A stretch of 64,000 nucleotides of DNA from an uncultured Alphaproteobacteria bacterium. GTDB taxonomy: Bacteria > Pseudomonadota > Alphaproteobacteria > HIMB59 > GCA-002718135. Both the position numbers and the translations under genes were made by a program. Shown here one piece after another: positions 56,060 through 64,000 of the stretch. The notes under the pieces were generated by a model. The model did no database searches. It was given only the letters and a program-made list of their open reading frames with translations, and had not been told where the DNA came from. The DNA lies in NCBI GenBank assembly GCA_902514875.1, contig CABXSY010000003.1, positions 1 through 64,000 of the forward strand, written 5' to 3'. The stretch's first letter is position 1. Every line of letters starts with the position of its first letter.

Positions 56060-56135
56060 TTATTTTTTTATAAAATTGAATTTTTCCTATAAGTTTATAA
56101 AATTAATACAAATATATTATTTGAAAAGAGGTTTT

Positions 56136-56447
56136 ATGAACTATGCATGGATTCTGGAGATTCAGCCAGGATATGAGGAAGAATATAAAAAAAGACATGA
56201 TGAAATTTGGCCAGAAATGGTTCAAATGCTTAAAGAAGCTGGATTACGAAATTATAATATTTTTAGATATGGATTAAAATTATTTGGATATTTTGAAACT
56301 GATGATCTAAAAAAATCCATTAACTTTATTTCTAAAAGTGAAATTAATAAAAAATGGTCTGAATATATGGAGCCCATTATGAAAGTAGATATTGATCTAA
56401 AAACAAACTTTCCATATTTGTTACCTTTACAAATGCATTTAGATTAA
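56136..56447 (+). CDS. L-rhamnose mutarotase family protein
   Basis: Interconverts sugar anomers. ATG 56136 with AGAGG upstream gives 103 residues, the family length; the longer open frame from 56076 adds an unrelated N terminus. The motif PGYEEEYKKRHDEIWPEMVQ, with the catalytic His, and AGLRNYNIF match RhaM (DUF718). It starts an operon with the dehydrogenase at 56457. Specific sugar (rhamnose or fucose) is not certain. Confidence 0.87.
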   Translation: MNYAWILEIQPGYEEEYKKRHDEIWPEMVQMLKEAGLRNYNIFRYGLKLFGYFETDDLKKSINFISKSEINKKWSEYMEPIMKVDIDLKTNFPYLLPLQMHLD

Positions 56448-56456
56448 AGATTAATA

Positions 56457-57512
56457 ATGAGTAAAGTAAGAATTGGAGTCATAGGAGCAGGTTGGTGGGC
56501 AACAGAAAATCATATTCCACATTTAGCAGAAAGAAAAGAAGTTGAGTTAACAAGTGTATGTAAACTTGAAGAAGATCAATTAAAATTTGTTAGGGAGAAA
56601 TTTGGTTTTAAATTTGCATCAACAAATTATAGAGAAATGCTTCAATTATCAGAATTAGATGGTGTAATAATTTCTTCTCCACATCACGCCCATTTTGAAA
56701 ATGCCAAAGCTGCTCTTGAAAAAAATTGTCATGTAATGATTGAAAAACCTATGACAACAAATGTACAAGATTCTGAAATTTTAATTCAACTGGCAAAAAA
56801 AAATAATAAACAAATTTTAATTCCAAATGGGTTTAATTTTAAATCTTTTATGTCAAAAGCAGAAGAAATAATTACTAATGGTGTAATCGGTGAAATTAAG
56901 CACTTAGACGCAGCTTTTTCTTCTTCTTTAACTGATTTATTTCAAGGAGTTCCATTGAGTGAATCAAATAATCACACTTTTCAACCCCATGCATCAACTT
57001 GGTCTGATCCTGAAAAAGCTGGTGGCTATGGTTGGGGACAATTATCTCATATGTTCGCCGGAGTATTAAAAATTACTAATCTCGATCCAGAATGTATATT
57101 TTGTCTTTCTGTTCCTTCACCAACAAAAGTGGATTATACCAATGCAATATCAATGAAATTTACTAATGGCGCAACTGGATCATTTTCCGGCAGTGCTTAT
57201 GTACCTAAAGATTTTGGAGGAACTTTTTATATTACAGTTCATGGAACTTTGGGTACTTTATATTTAGACATGGAAATAAAAAGAGAAAGACTATTTGTAA
57301 GACTCAATAATGGAAGTAACATCGAACACAAAATTAAAGAGGCTGATGGCACCTATTCTTATGGCACTAAAGAAGCATTAAATACTTTTATAGATATATG
57401 TTTAAATAAAAATGTAGAAAATCACTCTAATGGTGATCTTGCTCTAAAAACTGTAAGAATACTTGAAGCTATGTATAAATCTTTGAAAAGTGAAAAATTA
57501 GAACAAATATAA
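56457..57512 (+). CDS. Gfo/Idh/MocA family oxidoreductase
   Basis: A 351-residue NAD(P)-dependent dehydrogenase, the third of this family in the window. Rossmann motif IGVIGAGWWATENHIPHL, catalytic Lys in VMIEKPMTT, and GGYGWGQLSHMF in the second domain. It follows the mutarotase gene by 9 bases, so it may oxidise the sugar that the mutarotase presents. Converges with the PhyH gene with a 6-base gap. Confidence 0.92.
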   Translation: MSKVRIGVIGAGWWATENHIPHLAERKEVELTSVCKLEEDQLKFVREKFGFKFASTNYREMLQLSELDGVIISSPHHAHFENAKAALEKNCHVMIEKPMTTNVQDSEILIQLAKKNNKQILIPNGFNFKSFMSKAEEIITNGVIGEIKHLDAAFSSSLTDLFQGVPLSESNNHTFQPHASTWSDPEKAGGYGWGQLSHMFAGVLKITNLDPECIFCLSVPSPTKVDYTNAISMKFTNGATGSFSGSAYVPKDFGGTFYITVHGTLGTLYLDMEIKRERLFVRLNNGSNIEHKIKEADGTYSYGTKEALNTFIDICLNKNVENHSNGDLALKTVRILEAMYKSLKSEKLEQI

Positions 57513-57518
57513 TTATTT

Positions 57519-58301
57519 TCACCATTTATTAACAGATCCCAAAAGTAGTTTTTGTAAATTACTTCCATTTTTTTTTATTTTTGAAATAATTGGTCCATCA
57601 AATGTTTCTCGAGATTTCATCCATGAATTTTGGTAGCATATTAGGCTTACTCTTCTATTAGATTTAGAATTATTTGCTAAACCTCTATGATATATCCAGC
57701 CATTAAAGAGCACTGCTTGCCCAGGTTTTGCATAAACTATCTTTTGATCTGGAAATTCAAAATCTTTTTTCGGTGGTTTAAAAAAAGCTTTTTGACTTCC
57801 TGGCACTATTGCAATAGGGCCATTTTTATCTGTTAAAGAATCTAAGTAATATCCGCAATTTATTTGACCAGGTATACTCCCAATTGGCGTACCATTTGGA
57901 TCTACAGGCCAATTACCATCTCTATGCCAATTTTGATTTTTAGAACCAGGCCTTGATAATCTTGCAGAGGCACTGTGCAACTGTATACAGTTTCCAAGAA
58001 TTGCGGATATTCTTTTAATTACTGGTTTATTATCAAGTAAAAATAAAAAAGCTTTATCATATTCAAACAAATTAAAGTCAATATGATCTTTATTTTTTAA
58101 TTTTTTAAAAGTTTTATCAAAAGTTTTTCTTAAAATTATAATTTGATTATTTGTTAAGGCTTTATCAATAATAAGATAGCCCCATTTAAGAAAAAAATTT
58201 ACCTCTTTTTCTAAATTTTTATCTAAATCTGGATTTAGTTTATCTGGTATTATTTTTTTATCATAATTTATTTCAAACTCATTATTTAATTTATACATCA
58301 A
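57519..58301 (-). CDS. Phytanoyl-CoA dioxygenase (PhyH) family protein
   Basis: A 260-residue Fe(II)/2-oxoglutarate-dependent oxygenase. The HxD iron motif is in NWHRDGNWPVDP; the distal His is in YHRGLANNSKSNRRVS, with Arg for 2-oxoglutarate. Bacterial members hydroxylate many small molecules, so no substrate is assigned. It overlaps the FAD oxidase gene by 11 bases and is probably co-transcribed with it. Confidence 0.9.
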   Translation of the reverse strand: MMYKLNNEFEINYDKKIIPDKLNPDLDKNLEKEVNFFLKWGYLIIDKALTNNQIIILRKTFDKTFKKLKNKDHIDFNLFEYDKAFLFLLDNKPVIKRISAILGNCIQLHSASARLSRPGSKNQNWHRDGNWPVDPNGTPIGSIPGQINCGYYLDSLTDKNGPIAIVPGSQKAFFKPPKKDFEFPDQKIVYAKPGQAVLFNGWIYHRGLANNSKSNRRVSLICYQNSWMKSRETFDGPIISKIKKNGSNLQKLLLGSVNKW

Positions 58302-59661
58302 AAACTTTTCCAGGATTTAAAATATTATTTGGATCAAAACTTCTCTTAATTAATTTCATTAGAGGAATATTATCTGGATGTTGTTTCAATAAATACTCTT
58401 TCTTTTGAAGACCTATACCGTGTTCGCCTGTTATAGTTCCATCCATTTCTAATGCTTTATCAATTAATTTATTACTAAATGCTCTAATATATTTATATTC
58501 ATTTTCTTTGCTAGGATCGTAAACAACAGATACATGAAAGTTTCCATCCCCTACATGACCAACCATTGGTGCTCTTAATCCAGTATTTCTAAGTTCTGTT
58601 TCTGCAAATTTTATACATTCCACAATGTTTGAAATAGGTACACAAACATCAGTGACATACACTCTAATGTTATCTCCTTCTGCTTTTACTGAATAATACA
58701 CATTATGCCTTGCTTTCCAGATTTTATTTCTTTCTTCAGTGTTTGCTGCCCACTTAAATTCACTACCATTATTATTTTTAGAAATTTCCTCCACTACATC
58801 AATCGATTCTTTATTAGAAATTTCGCTCCCATGGAACTCATAGAATAGTGTAGGCAAACTTTCTAAATTTTCTAACTTTGAATATTTAATACTTATATCC
58901 ATTTGATCTTTATTTAATAATTCTATTCTTGCAATTGGCACACCATACTGAATTACTTCTTGTGCTGTTAAAACAGCAGAGTCTAGATCCGGGAATTGAC
59001 AAACAGCACTCATAATACTTTCAGGTATAGGTGATAACCTTAGATGAACCTCAGTAATAATCCCAAGTGTTCCTTCTGAACCAACAAAAAGATTTGTTAA
59101 ATTATATCCAGCAGAGGTTTTTTTTGCTCTACTTCCTGTTTTAATTATATTGCCATTCGCCATTACAACCGTTAAACCAAGAACACTTGTTCGCATTGTT
59201 CCATATCTAACTGCCATCGTTCCGGAAGCAGAACAAGCCGCCATACCTCCAAGAGAAGCATTTGCACCCGGATCTATTGGGAAAAAAACCCCTTTATCTT
59301 TTAAAGCTTCATTTAGTTGTTCACGTGATACGTTTGCTTGTACACGACAATCAAAGTCCGCCTCATTAATAGAAATAACTTTGTTAAAATTTTCCATTGA
59401 AATTGTAAAACCTTCATCATTTCCAACAACATGACCTTCTAAAGATGTGCCAGTACCATAGGCAGTTATTGGTACTTTAAATTCATTACAAATTTTTAAT
59501 ATTTTTGAGAGTTCTTCGTTATTTTTTGGAAACAAAACTGCCCTAGGAAGAACAGGATCATAGGCATCTTCACCTTTTGCATGATTATTTCTTACACTTT
59601 CTGAAAATGATATTCTTTCTTGTAAAATATCTTTTAAATTGTCTAATAATCCTCTATCCAT
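58291..59661 (-). CDS. FAD-linked 2-hydroxyacid dehydrogenase (GlcD/D-lactate type)
   Basis: A 456-residue flavoprotein of the vanillyl-alcohol-oxidase fold. The FAD domain has TAYGTGTSLEGHVVG and NLFVGSEGTLGIITE; the C-terminal domain has VGHVGDGNFHVS and ITGEHGIGLQKKEYL with FDPNNILNPGKVF. Such enzymes oxidise D-lactate, glycolate or other D-2-hydroxyacids. No GlcE/GlcF subunits are adjacent, favouring a single-subunit D-lactate-type enzyme. It diverges from an Ldh2-family gene across only 33 bases. Confidence 0.92.
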   Translation of the reverse strand: MDRGLLDNLKDILQERISFSESVRNNHAKGEDAYDPVLPRAVLFPKNNEELSKILKICNEFKVPITAYGTGTSLEGHVVGNDEGFTISMENFNKVISINEADFDCRVQANVSREQLNEALKDKGVFFPIDPGANASLGGMAACSASGTMAVRYGTMRTSVLGLTVVMANGNIIKTGSRAKKTSAGYNLTNLFVGSEGTLGIITEVHLRLSPIPESIMSAVCQFPDLDSAVLTAQEVIQYGVPIARIELLNKDQMDISIKYSKLENLESLPTLFYEFHGSEISNKESIDVVEEISKNNNGSEFKWAANTEERNKIWKARHNVYYSVKAEGDNIRVYVTDVCVPISNIVECIKFAETELRNTGLRAPMVGHVGDGNFHVSVVYDPSKENEYKYIRAFSNKLIDKALEMDGTITGEHGIGLQKKEYLLKQHPDNIPLMKLIKRSFDPNNILNPGKVFDV

Positions 59662-59694
59662 GATTTAATAATATTAATTATTCAATAAAAGTAA

Positions 59695-60693
59695 ATGAAT
59701 ACCACACCATTAGAATTAGAAAATATATATGATTTAGCATATAATGCACTATCAGCCCATGGATGTGATCATTTCAATGCTGATTCTGTAGCAACAACAG
59801 TTTCCCATGCTGAAAGAGATGGAAGTGTTTCTCATGGATTGTTTCGTATTCCTGGTTATGTAGCTTCTTTAAAAAGTAAAAAAGCAAATGGAGTTTCACG
59901 ACCTTCAAATACTTATCTTACACAAAATGCAATTCGTGTTGAGGGAGATTATGGCTTTGCTCCTGTAGGAATAAAAGTTGGTTTACCTGAATTGATTAAT
60001 ACTACAAATAAACATGGAGTTGGAGTTTTAACTATAACTAATACTCATCATTTTGCAGCACTATGGCATGAAACTGAAGCATTAGCTAAAAATAACTTAA
60101 TAGGAATTGCTTGTACAGCTTATAAACCAAGTGTAGCTCCTGCAGGTGCAAAAAAACCACTATTTGGAACAAACCCAATTTCATTTGCATGGCCAAGAAA
60201 AAATAAAACACCTGTGGTTTACGATATGGCAACTTCTACTATGGCTATGGGAGAAGTTCAGGTTGCAGCACGAGATGGTCATAAAGTTCCTCTTGGTACA
60301 GGCTTAAATAAAGATGGAGAAAAAACTGATGATCCATCTCAAATTGCTAATGGAGGAGTTCTTCTGACTTTTGGTGATTATAAAGGTTCCGCAATAGCAA
60401 TGATGATTGAATTATTAGCTGCTGGCTTAGTTGGAGATTTATTTAGTTTTGAAGCTAAAGAAGAAGATAATAATGATGGTGGTCCTGCAAGGGGAGGTGA
60501 ATTTATTATGGCTCTATCTCCCGAACTTATAGCAGGAAAAAATTGGAATGAACACGCAGAAAAATTTTTTGAACAAATGACATCTTTAGATGGTGTTCGT
60601 TTACCTGGACAACGAAGACATACTAATAGGCTAGATAAAGGCCCAAGAAAAATTAATTCAGAACTAATAGAAAAAATAAAGAGTTTAATCTAA
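59695..60693 (+). CDS. Ldh2-family malate/L-lactate dehydrogenase-like protein
   Basis: A 332-residue NAD(P)-dependent 2-hydroxyacid (or imine) dehydrogenase of the MDH/LDH2 fold, unrelated to classical lactate dehydrogenases. Supporting segments: AERDGSVSHGLFRIPGY, NTHHFAALWHE (catalytic His), GTNPISFAWP and FGDYKGSAIAMMIE. Relatives act on malate, sulfolactate, ureidoglycolate or piperideine-2-carboxylate. It starts a plus-strand operon with the serine hydrolase and exporter genes. Confidence 0.9.
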   Translation: MNTTPLELENIYDLAYNALSAHGCDHFNADSVATTVSHAERDGSVSHGLFRIPGYVASLKSKKANGVSRPSNTYLTQNAIRVEGDYGFAPVGIKVGLPELINTTNKHGVGVLTITNTHHFAALWHETEALAKNNLIGIACTAYKPSVAPAGAKKPLFGTNPISFAWPRKNKTPVVYDMATSTMAMGEVQVAARDGHKVPLGTGLNKDGEKTDDPSQIANGGVLLTFGDYKGSAIAMMIELLAAGLVGDLFSFEAKEEDNNDGGPARGGEFIMALSPELIAGKNWNEHAEKFFEQMTSLDGVRLPGQRRHTNRLDKGPRKINSELIEKIKSLI

Positions 60694-60700
60694 TCCACTT

Positions 60701-61891
60701 ATGGATAATATTAAATTAGATTTTCAAAAACACATTGATGCTGGTAGATGTAATGGAGCTGAATGGATAATAAATTATAAAAATAGTATTTATCATGAAG
60801 CAATTGGTTACAGAGATTTGGAGTTAAAAAATAAGCTTAATAAAAATTCATATTACAGAATTTGGTCAATGACAAAGCCAATTATTGGTTTTGCTGCAAT
60901 GCAATTAATTGAAAAAAACTTCTTATCCCTTGATGATACTATAGATAAACATTTATCTGATTTTAAAAATATTAAAAAACTTAGCAGTATTGAAAGTAAC
61001 TTAAGCGATACAACTACTCTAGAAAATAAACCTACCGTAAGACAGCTTTTACAACATACAGCAGGGTTTACGTATAATAGTTGTGATAATTTCTTAGCTA
61101 AAGAATATGAGGATAGGAGTCTATTTCATTCTTCATCTTCAAGTTTGGAGGAAGAGATTAGTAAAATTTCTGAATTACCTTTGTTATATGAGCCTGGTTT
61201 AAACTGGCATTATTCTATATCTATAGATGTTTTAGCTAGAGTTATAGAAGTGGTAACAAAAGATAAAATTTCAGATATTTTGAATGAAAATATTTTTTTA
61301 CCTTTAGAAATGAATGATACAAATTTTTATATTGATGGAAATAGTAATAAACAGTTAGTGGAAACATTTGAATACAATAGTGATAAATTAAAACTAACAA
61401 ATTTAAATTACGATAAAAGAAAATTAATTTTATATGGATACCCTGCAAATGATAAAAATTATTCCAGAGGAGGTCACGGTTTATTTTCTACAGCTGAAGA
61501 TTATGAAAAATTTGCCAGAATGCTTATCAATGGTAAAAATAAAAATGGAAAAGAGCTTATTAATTCTCAAAGTTTAGAGTTAATGCGAAATAATTCTTTA
61601 AACAAAGAGTTATTTCCAATTGAAATTACATCAATTAATACAAATAAAGATGAAGATTATGAAAATGATTTAGATGGGTATGGTTGGGGTTTAGGATTTA
61701 GAGTTTTGATGAATAATACCACTCAAAATAAGTTTGGTCCAGTTGGAGAATTTGGATGGTCAGGATATGCCGCTAGTTACTTTTTGGTAGATCCAAAAAA
61801 TAATTTATCAGCTGTTTTAATGATGCAAATTTTAGATGCTGATAAGAATATTAAAAAAGATTTTTATAATAATATCTTTAAAAATCTTTAA
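60701..61891 (+). CDS. Beta-lactamase family serine hydrolase
   Basis: A 396-residue penicillin-binding-protein-like hydrolase of the class C beta-lactamase/esterase group. The SxxK active site is SMTKPI near residue 56, the YxN-type motif reads YSI near 168, and the third motif region is GGHGLFSTAEDY. No signal peptide is seen, so it is probably cytoplasmic and an esterase or amidase rather than a resistance enzyme. It shares one base with the exporter gene. Confidence 0.88.
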   Translation: MDNIKLDFQKHIDAGRCNGAEWIINYKNSIYHEAIGYRDLELKNKLNKNSYYRIWSMTKPIIGFAAMQLIEKNFLSLDDTIDKHLSDFKNIKKLSSIESNLSDTTTLENKPTVRQLLQHTAGFTYNSCDNFLAKEYEDRSLFHSSSSSLEEEISKISELPLLYEPGLNWHYSISIDVLARVIEVVTKDKISDILNENIFLPLEMNDTNFYIDGNSNKQLVETFEYNSDKLKLTNLNYDKRKLILYGYPANDKNYSRGGHGLFSTAEDYEKFARMLINGKNKNGKELINSQSLELMRNNSLNKELFPIEITSINTNKDEDYENDLDGYGWGLGFRVLMNNTTQNKFGPVGEFGWSGYAASYFLVDPKNNLSAVLMMQILDADKNIKKDFYNNIFKNL

Positions 61892-62751
61892 TGAGCTTTA
61901 AATCAAATCCCTATACATATGGAATAACTTTAACCCTTTTAACTTATTTATCTTTTGGTATTTTAGATACAATTCAAAAAACAGCAGTTCAATATCACTC
62001 TGTTTTTGTATTATTATTTGTTAAATATTCTTTCTGTTTTATTTTTTCTTTTTTTATTGCTAAAAAAAATAAAGTTAAAAAATTTTATCTTTCAAAAAAT
62101 TACAAGATACAAATAACTAGATGTATTTTATCTGTATGCGAATCTTGTTTTTTCGTATTATCTTTTAGGCATTTAGCTTTAGCTGATGCTCATACGATAG
62201 GTTCTTTAGCACCTGTTTTAGTTTTAGTTTTTTCTTATTTCATTTTAAAAGAAAAAATAAATGCAGCTACTTGGTTAGCAATTGGTGTGAGTTTTTGTGG
62301 AGTTATTCTAATTATGCGACCTGGACTGACTATATTTAATCCTTATCTAATTATTCCATTATGTGCTGCTTTTTTTTATTCATTATTTCAAATAGCAACA
62401 AGATTAAATGCTCAATATGATGATAATGAAACTATGTTGTTCTACAATGGTCTTATAGGTGCGATTATTACATTTGTATTATCACTTTTTTTCTGGCAAC
62501 CTCTACATTCATTTTCTTTTATCTTTTTTATTTTTTTAGGCATCTTTTTTTGTACTGGTTTATTTTTACAAATTAAGGCATTGAGTATTACACCAGCAAG
62601 TATTTTAGCACCCTACAATTATACTATCATAATTTGGGGGATAATTTTTGGTTTATTAGTATATAGAGAAGTCCCAGATATATTTACGATTATAGGAGCA
62701 ATTATTATTGTTTCATCAGGAATATTTATATTTAGATATTCTTATAAGTAG
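61891..62751 (+). CDS. EamA/DMT-superfamily transporter
   Basis: A 286-residue membrane protein with about ten helices in two EamA repeats. The repeat boundaries show the family's LAPVLVLVFSYFILKEKI and, in the second half, APYNYTIIIWGIIFGLLVYREVP with the conserved Glu. Members move small metabolites, usually outwards. It is translationally coupled to the serine hydrolase gene (TAATG). Confidence 0.9.
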   Translation: MSFKSNPYTYGITLTLLTYLSFGILDTIQKTAVQYHSVFVLLFVKYSFCFIFSFFIAKKNKVKKFYLSKNYKIQITRCILSVCESCFFVLSFRHLALADAHTIGSLAPVLVLVFSYFILKEKINAATWLAIGVSFCGVILIMRPGLTIFNPYLIIPLCAAFFYSLFQIATRLNAQYDDNETMLFYNGLIGAIITFVLSLFFWQPLHSFSFIFFIFLGIFFCTGLFLQIKALSITPASILAPYNYTIIIWGIIFGLLVYREVPDIFTIIGAIIIVSSGIFIFRYSYK

Positions 62752-62800
62752 ATTTAATTTCTTTGTATCAATTAAAAAATTAATGTTATAAATTTGCTTT

Positions 62801-64000
62801 ATGTTTATTGGAATTGATCTTGGAACTTCATCAATCAAAATGATTTTAATTGATCAAAATCAAAGCATTCTTGCATCCGCTAATTCAAGTCTTACTGTAC
62901 AAACTCCTAAAGATGGTTTTAGTGAACAAAATCCACAAGAATGGATTAATTCAACCATGGAATGTTTCGAGGTTTTAAAGTCAAAAAAACCAAAAGAATT
63001 TTCACAAACTATTTCAATAGGAATATCCGGTCATATGCATGGAGCTACGTTAATAGATAAAGATGGAAAGGTTATTAGACCATGTATTCTTTGGAACGAT
63101 ACAAGATCATATCAAGAGTGTGAAGAATTTGAAAAACAAAATTTTGATGTACGATCAATTTCAGGAAATTTAACTATGCCTGGTTTTACCGCACCAAAAA
63201 TAAATTGGATAAAAAATAATGAACTAGATAATTTTAAAAAAATTTTCAAAGTCTTACTTCCTAAAGATTACTTACGATTTGTTCTTACTGGTGAATTTTT
63301 TTCGGAAATGTCAGACGCTTCTGGAACATTATGGCTAGATATCCAAAAAAGAAAATGGTCTAATCAACTTTTATCTTGCTCATTTTTAGAAGAAAAACAC
63401 ATGCCAGATCTAGTGGAAGGTAATGAGCAGACAGGATTTTTAAAAAAAGATTTAAAAGAGAAATTTAATTTTAATAATAATGTTAAAGTTGTGGGTGGAG
63501 CAGGTGATAATGCTGCCGCAGCAACTGGTATGGGTATAACAAATAAAAATCAATCATTTATATCTCTTGGCACTTCAGGTGTTTTTTTTACTCCTACTGA
63601 AAACTTTTTGAGTAATACTGGTGATGCAGTACATTCTTTTTGTCATTGTTTACCAAATAAATGGCACCTAATGTCTGTTATGTTAAGTGCGAGTAATTGT
63701 TTAGATTGGATTTGCGCTATTACCAATACTTCAATTGCTGATACTCTTAATAATGTAGAGCAATTTTATAATGATAAAAATTCTATAAAAAATTCATCAT
63801 ATTTTTTACCTTATTTGTCTGGAGAAAGAACTCCGCATAATGATCCACATATAAGAGGTTCACTCCATTCTATAAAAACAACTACAAATTCAACAGATTT
63901 ACAGTATGCAGTAATTGAAGGTGTAAGTTTTGGAATATTAGATGGAGTAAATTCTATTTTGAAAGTTAATAATAACTTTGATAAAATATTTATGGTTGGA
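62801..64000 (+). CDS. xylB: Xylulokinase, 3' end cut off by the window
   Basis: FGGY-family sugar kinase phosphorylating D-xylulose. The frame opens at ATG 62801 and runs to the last base (400 codons of an expected 480-500). Phosphate-1 motif FIGIDLGTSSIKM, the substrate motif SGHMHGATL, the catalytic Asp in GGAGDNAAAATGMG and the adenosine-site ISLGTSGVFF are present. The GHMHG segment fits xylulokinase better than glycerol or ribulose kinases. It completes the xylose route begun by xylA at 1748. Confidence 0.92.
   Translation, partial: MFIGIDLGTSSIKMILIDQNQSILASANSSLTVQTPKDGFSEQNPQEWINSTMECFEVLKSKKPKEFSQTISIGISGHMHGATLIDKDGKVIRPCILWNDTRSYQECEEFEKQNFDVRSISGNLTMPGFTAPKINWIKNNELDNFKKIFKVLLPKDYLRFVLTGEFFSEMSDASGTLWLDIQKRKWSNQLLSCSFLEEKHMPDLVEGNEQTGFLKKDLKEKFNFNNNVKVVGGAGDNAAAATGMGITNKNQSFISLGTSGVFFTPTENFLSNTGDAVHSFCHCLPNKWHLMSVMLSASNCLDWICAITNTSIADTLNNVEQFYNDKNSIKNSSYFLPYLSGERTPHNDPHIRGSLHSIKTTTNSTDLQYAVIEGVSFGILDGVNSILKVNNNFDKIFMVG

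Noticed and set aside
56076-56135. Longer N terminus for the rhamnose mutarotase
   Set aside because: The family starts at the Met encoded at 56136, which has AGAGG upstream; the extra 20 residues have no counterpart.
59150-59434. 94-codon plus-strand open frame opposite the FAD dehydrogenase
   Set aside because: Mirror of the conserved FAD-binding region; no ribosome site and no family resemblance.

Overview
The window is a strongly AT-rich (by eye near 30% G+C, not computed), gene-dense stretch of an alphaproteobacterial chromosome with a streamlined look: genes overlap by a few bases or sit within tens of bases of each other, no gap above about 320 bases lacks an explanation, and I see no rRNA, tRNA, insertion sequence, phage gene or CRISPR array. 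The lspA-bamF-like pair, the coxB-coxA-ctaB-coxF-ctaG-coxC-SURF1 order, the DUF6494 gene, the FrcA-like single-domain sugar ATPase and the glutamine-riboswitch leaders fit a free-living marine alphaproteobacterium. The wealth of sugar and sugar-acid genes is more like the AEGEAN-169/HIMB59 group than core SAR11, but that placement is inference.

Layout. 1-3061: end of a sugar operon (Gfo/Idh/MocA oxidoreductase, ThuA-like protein, xylose isomerase). 3104-19823: housekeeping (ribF, ileS, lspA, BamF-like lipoprotein, pgi, rsmD, rluB-type synthase, C26 peptidase, tadA, xseA, then a minus-strand outer-membrane lipid block lpxL-lpxK-waaA-DUF374-msbA, ubiA, and rsmE). 19922-25422: aa3-type cytochrome c oxidase with its assembly factors, including a 35-residue CoxF-like protein and a SURF1 gene with no conventional start codon. 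25419-30962: M32 carboxypeptidase, thrC, M16 peptidase, DUF6494, ogt, a class I glutamine amidotransferase. 30997-33213: sugar isomerase/epimerase plus oxidoreductase. 33214-37109: nitrogen island with two paralogous amt genes, each behind a tandem pair of glutamine riboswitches, a small winged-helix protein between them and a 63-residue basic protein after them. 37110-40246: YqgE/AlgH, a DsbD/ScsB-type thiol reductase and a peroxiredoxin.

40246-62751 is an accessory carbon-catabolism region. A CUT2 sugar-type ABC transporter diverges from a tight operon of two membrane desaturase-fold oxygenases, a MocF-like reductase, a MocE-like Rieske ferredoxin, two PanB-family proteins that lack canonical PanB ligands, and a sterol-desaturase-family hydroxylase. 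It continues into an SMP-30 lactonase and an IlvD/Edd sugar-acid dehydratase. Next come deoxy-sugar functions (rhamnonate-dehydratase-like enolase, PdxA homologue, fuconolactonase-like amidohydrolase, rhamnose mutarotase, Gfo/Idh/MocA oxidoreductase), a PhyH dioxygenase, an FAD hydroxyacid dehydrogenase divergent from an Ldh2-family dehydrogenase, a serine hydrolase and a DMT exporter. 62801 to the end is the start of xylulokinase. With xylose isomerase at the left end, the window is framed by both steps of D-xylose entry into the pentose phosphate pathway.

The best candidates for something undescribed are the duplicated desaturase/PanB-like oxygenase operon (43947-50248) and the doubly duplicated glutamine-riboswitch/amt locus with its winged-helix protein (33322-37109). 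All functions are read from motifs by eye; no similarity search was run.
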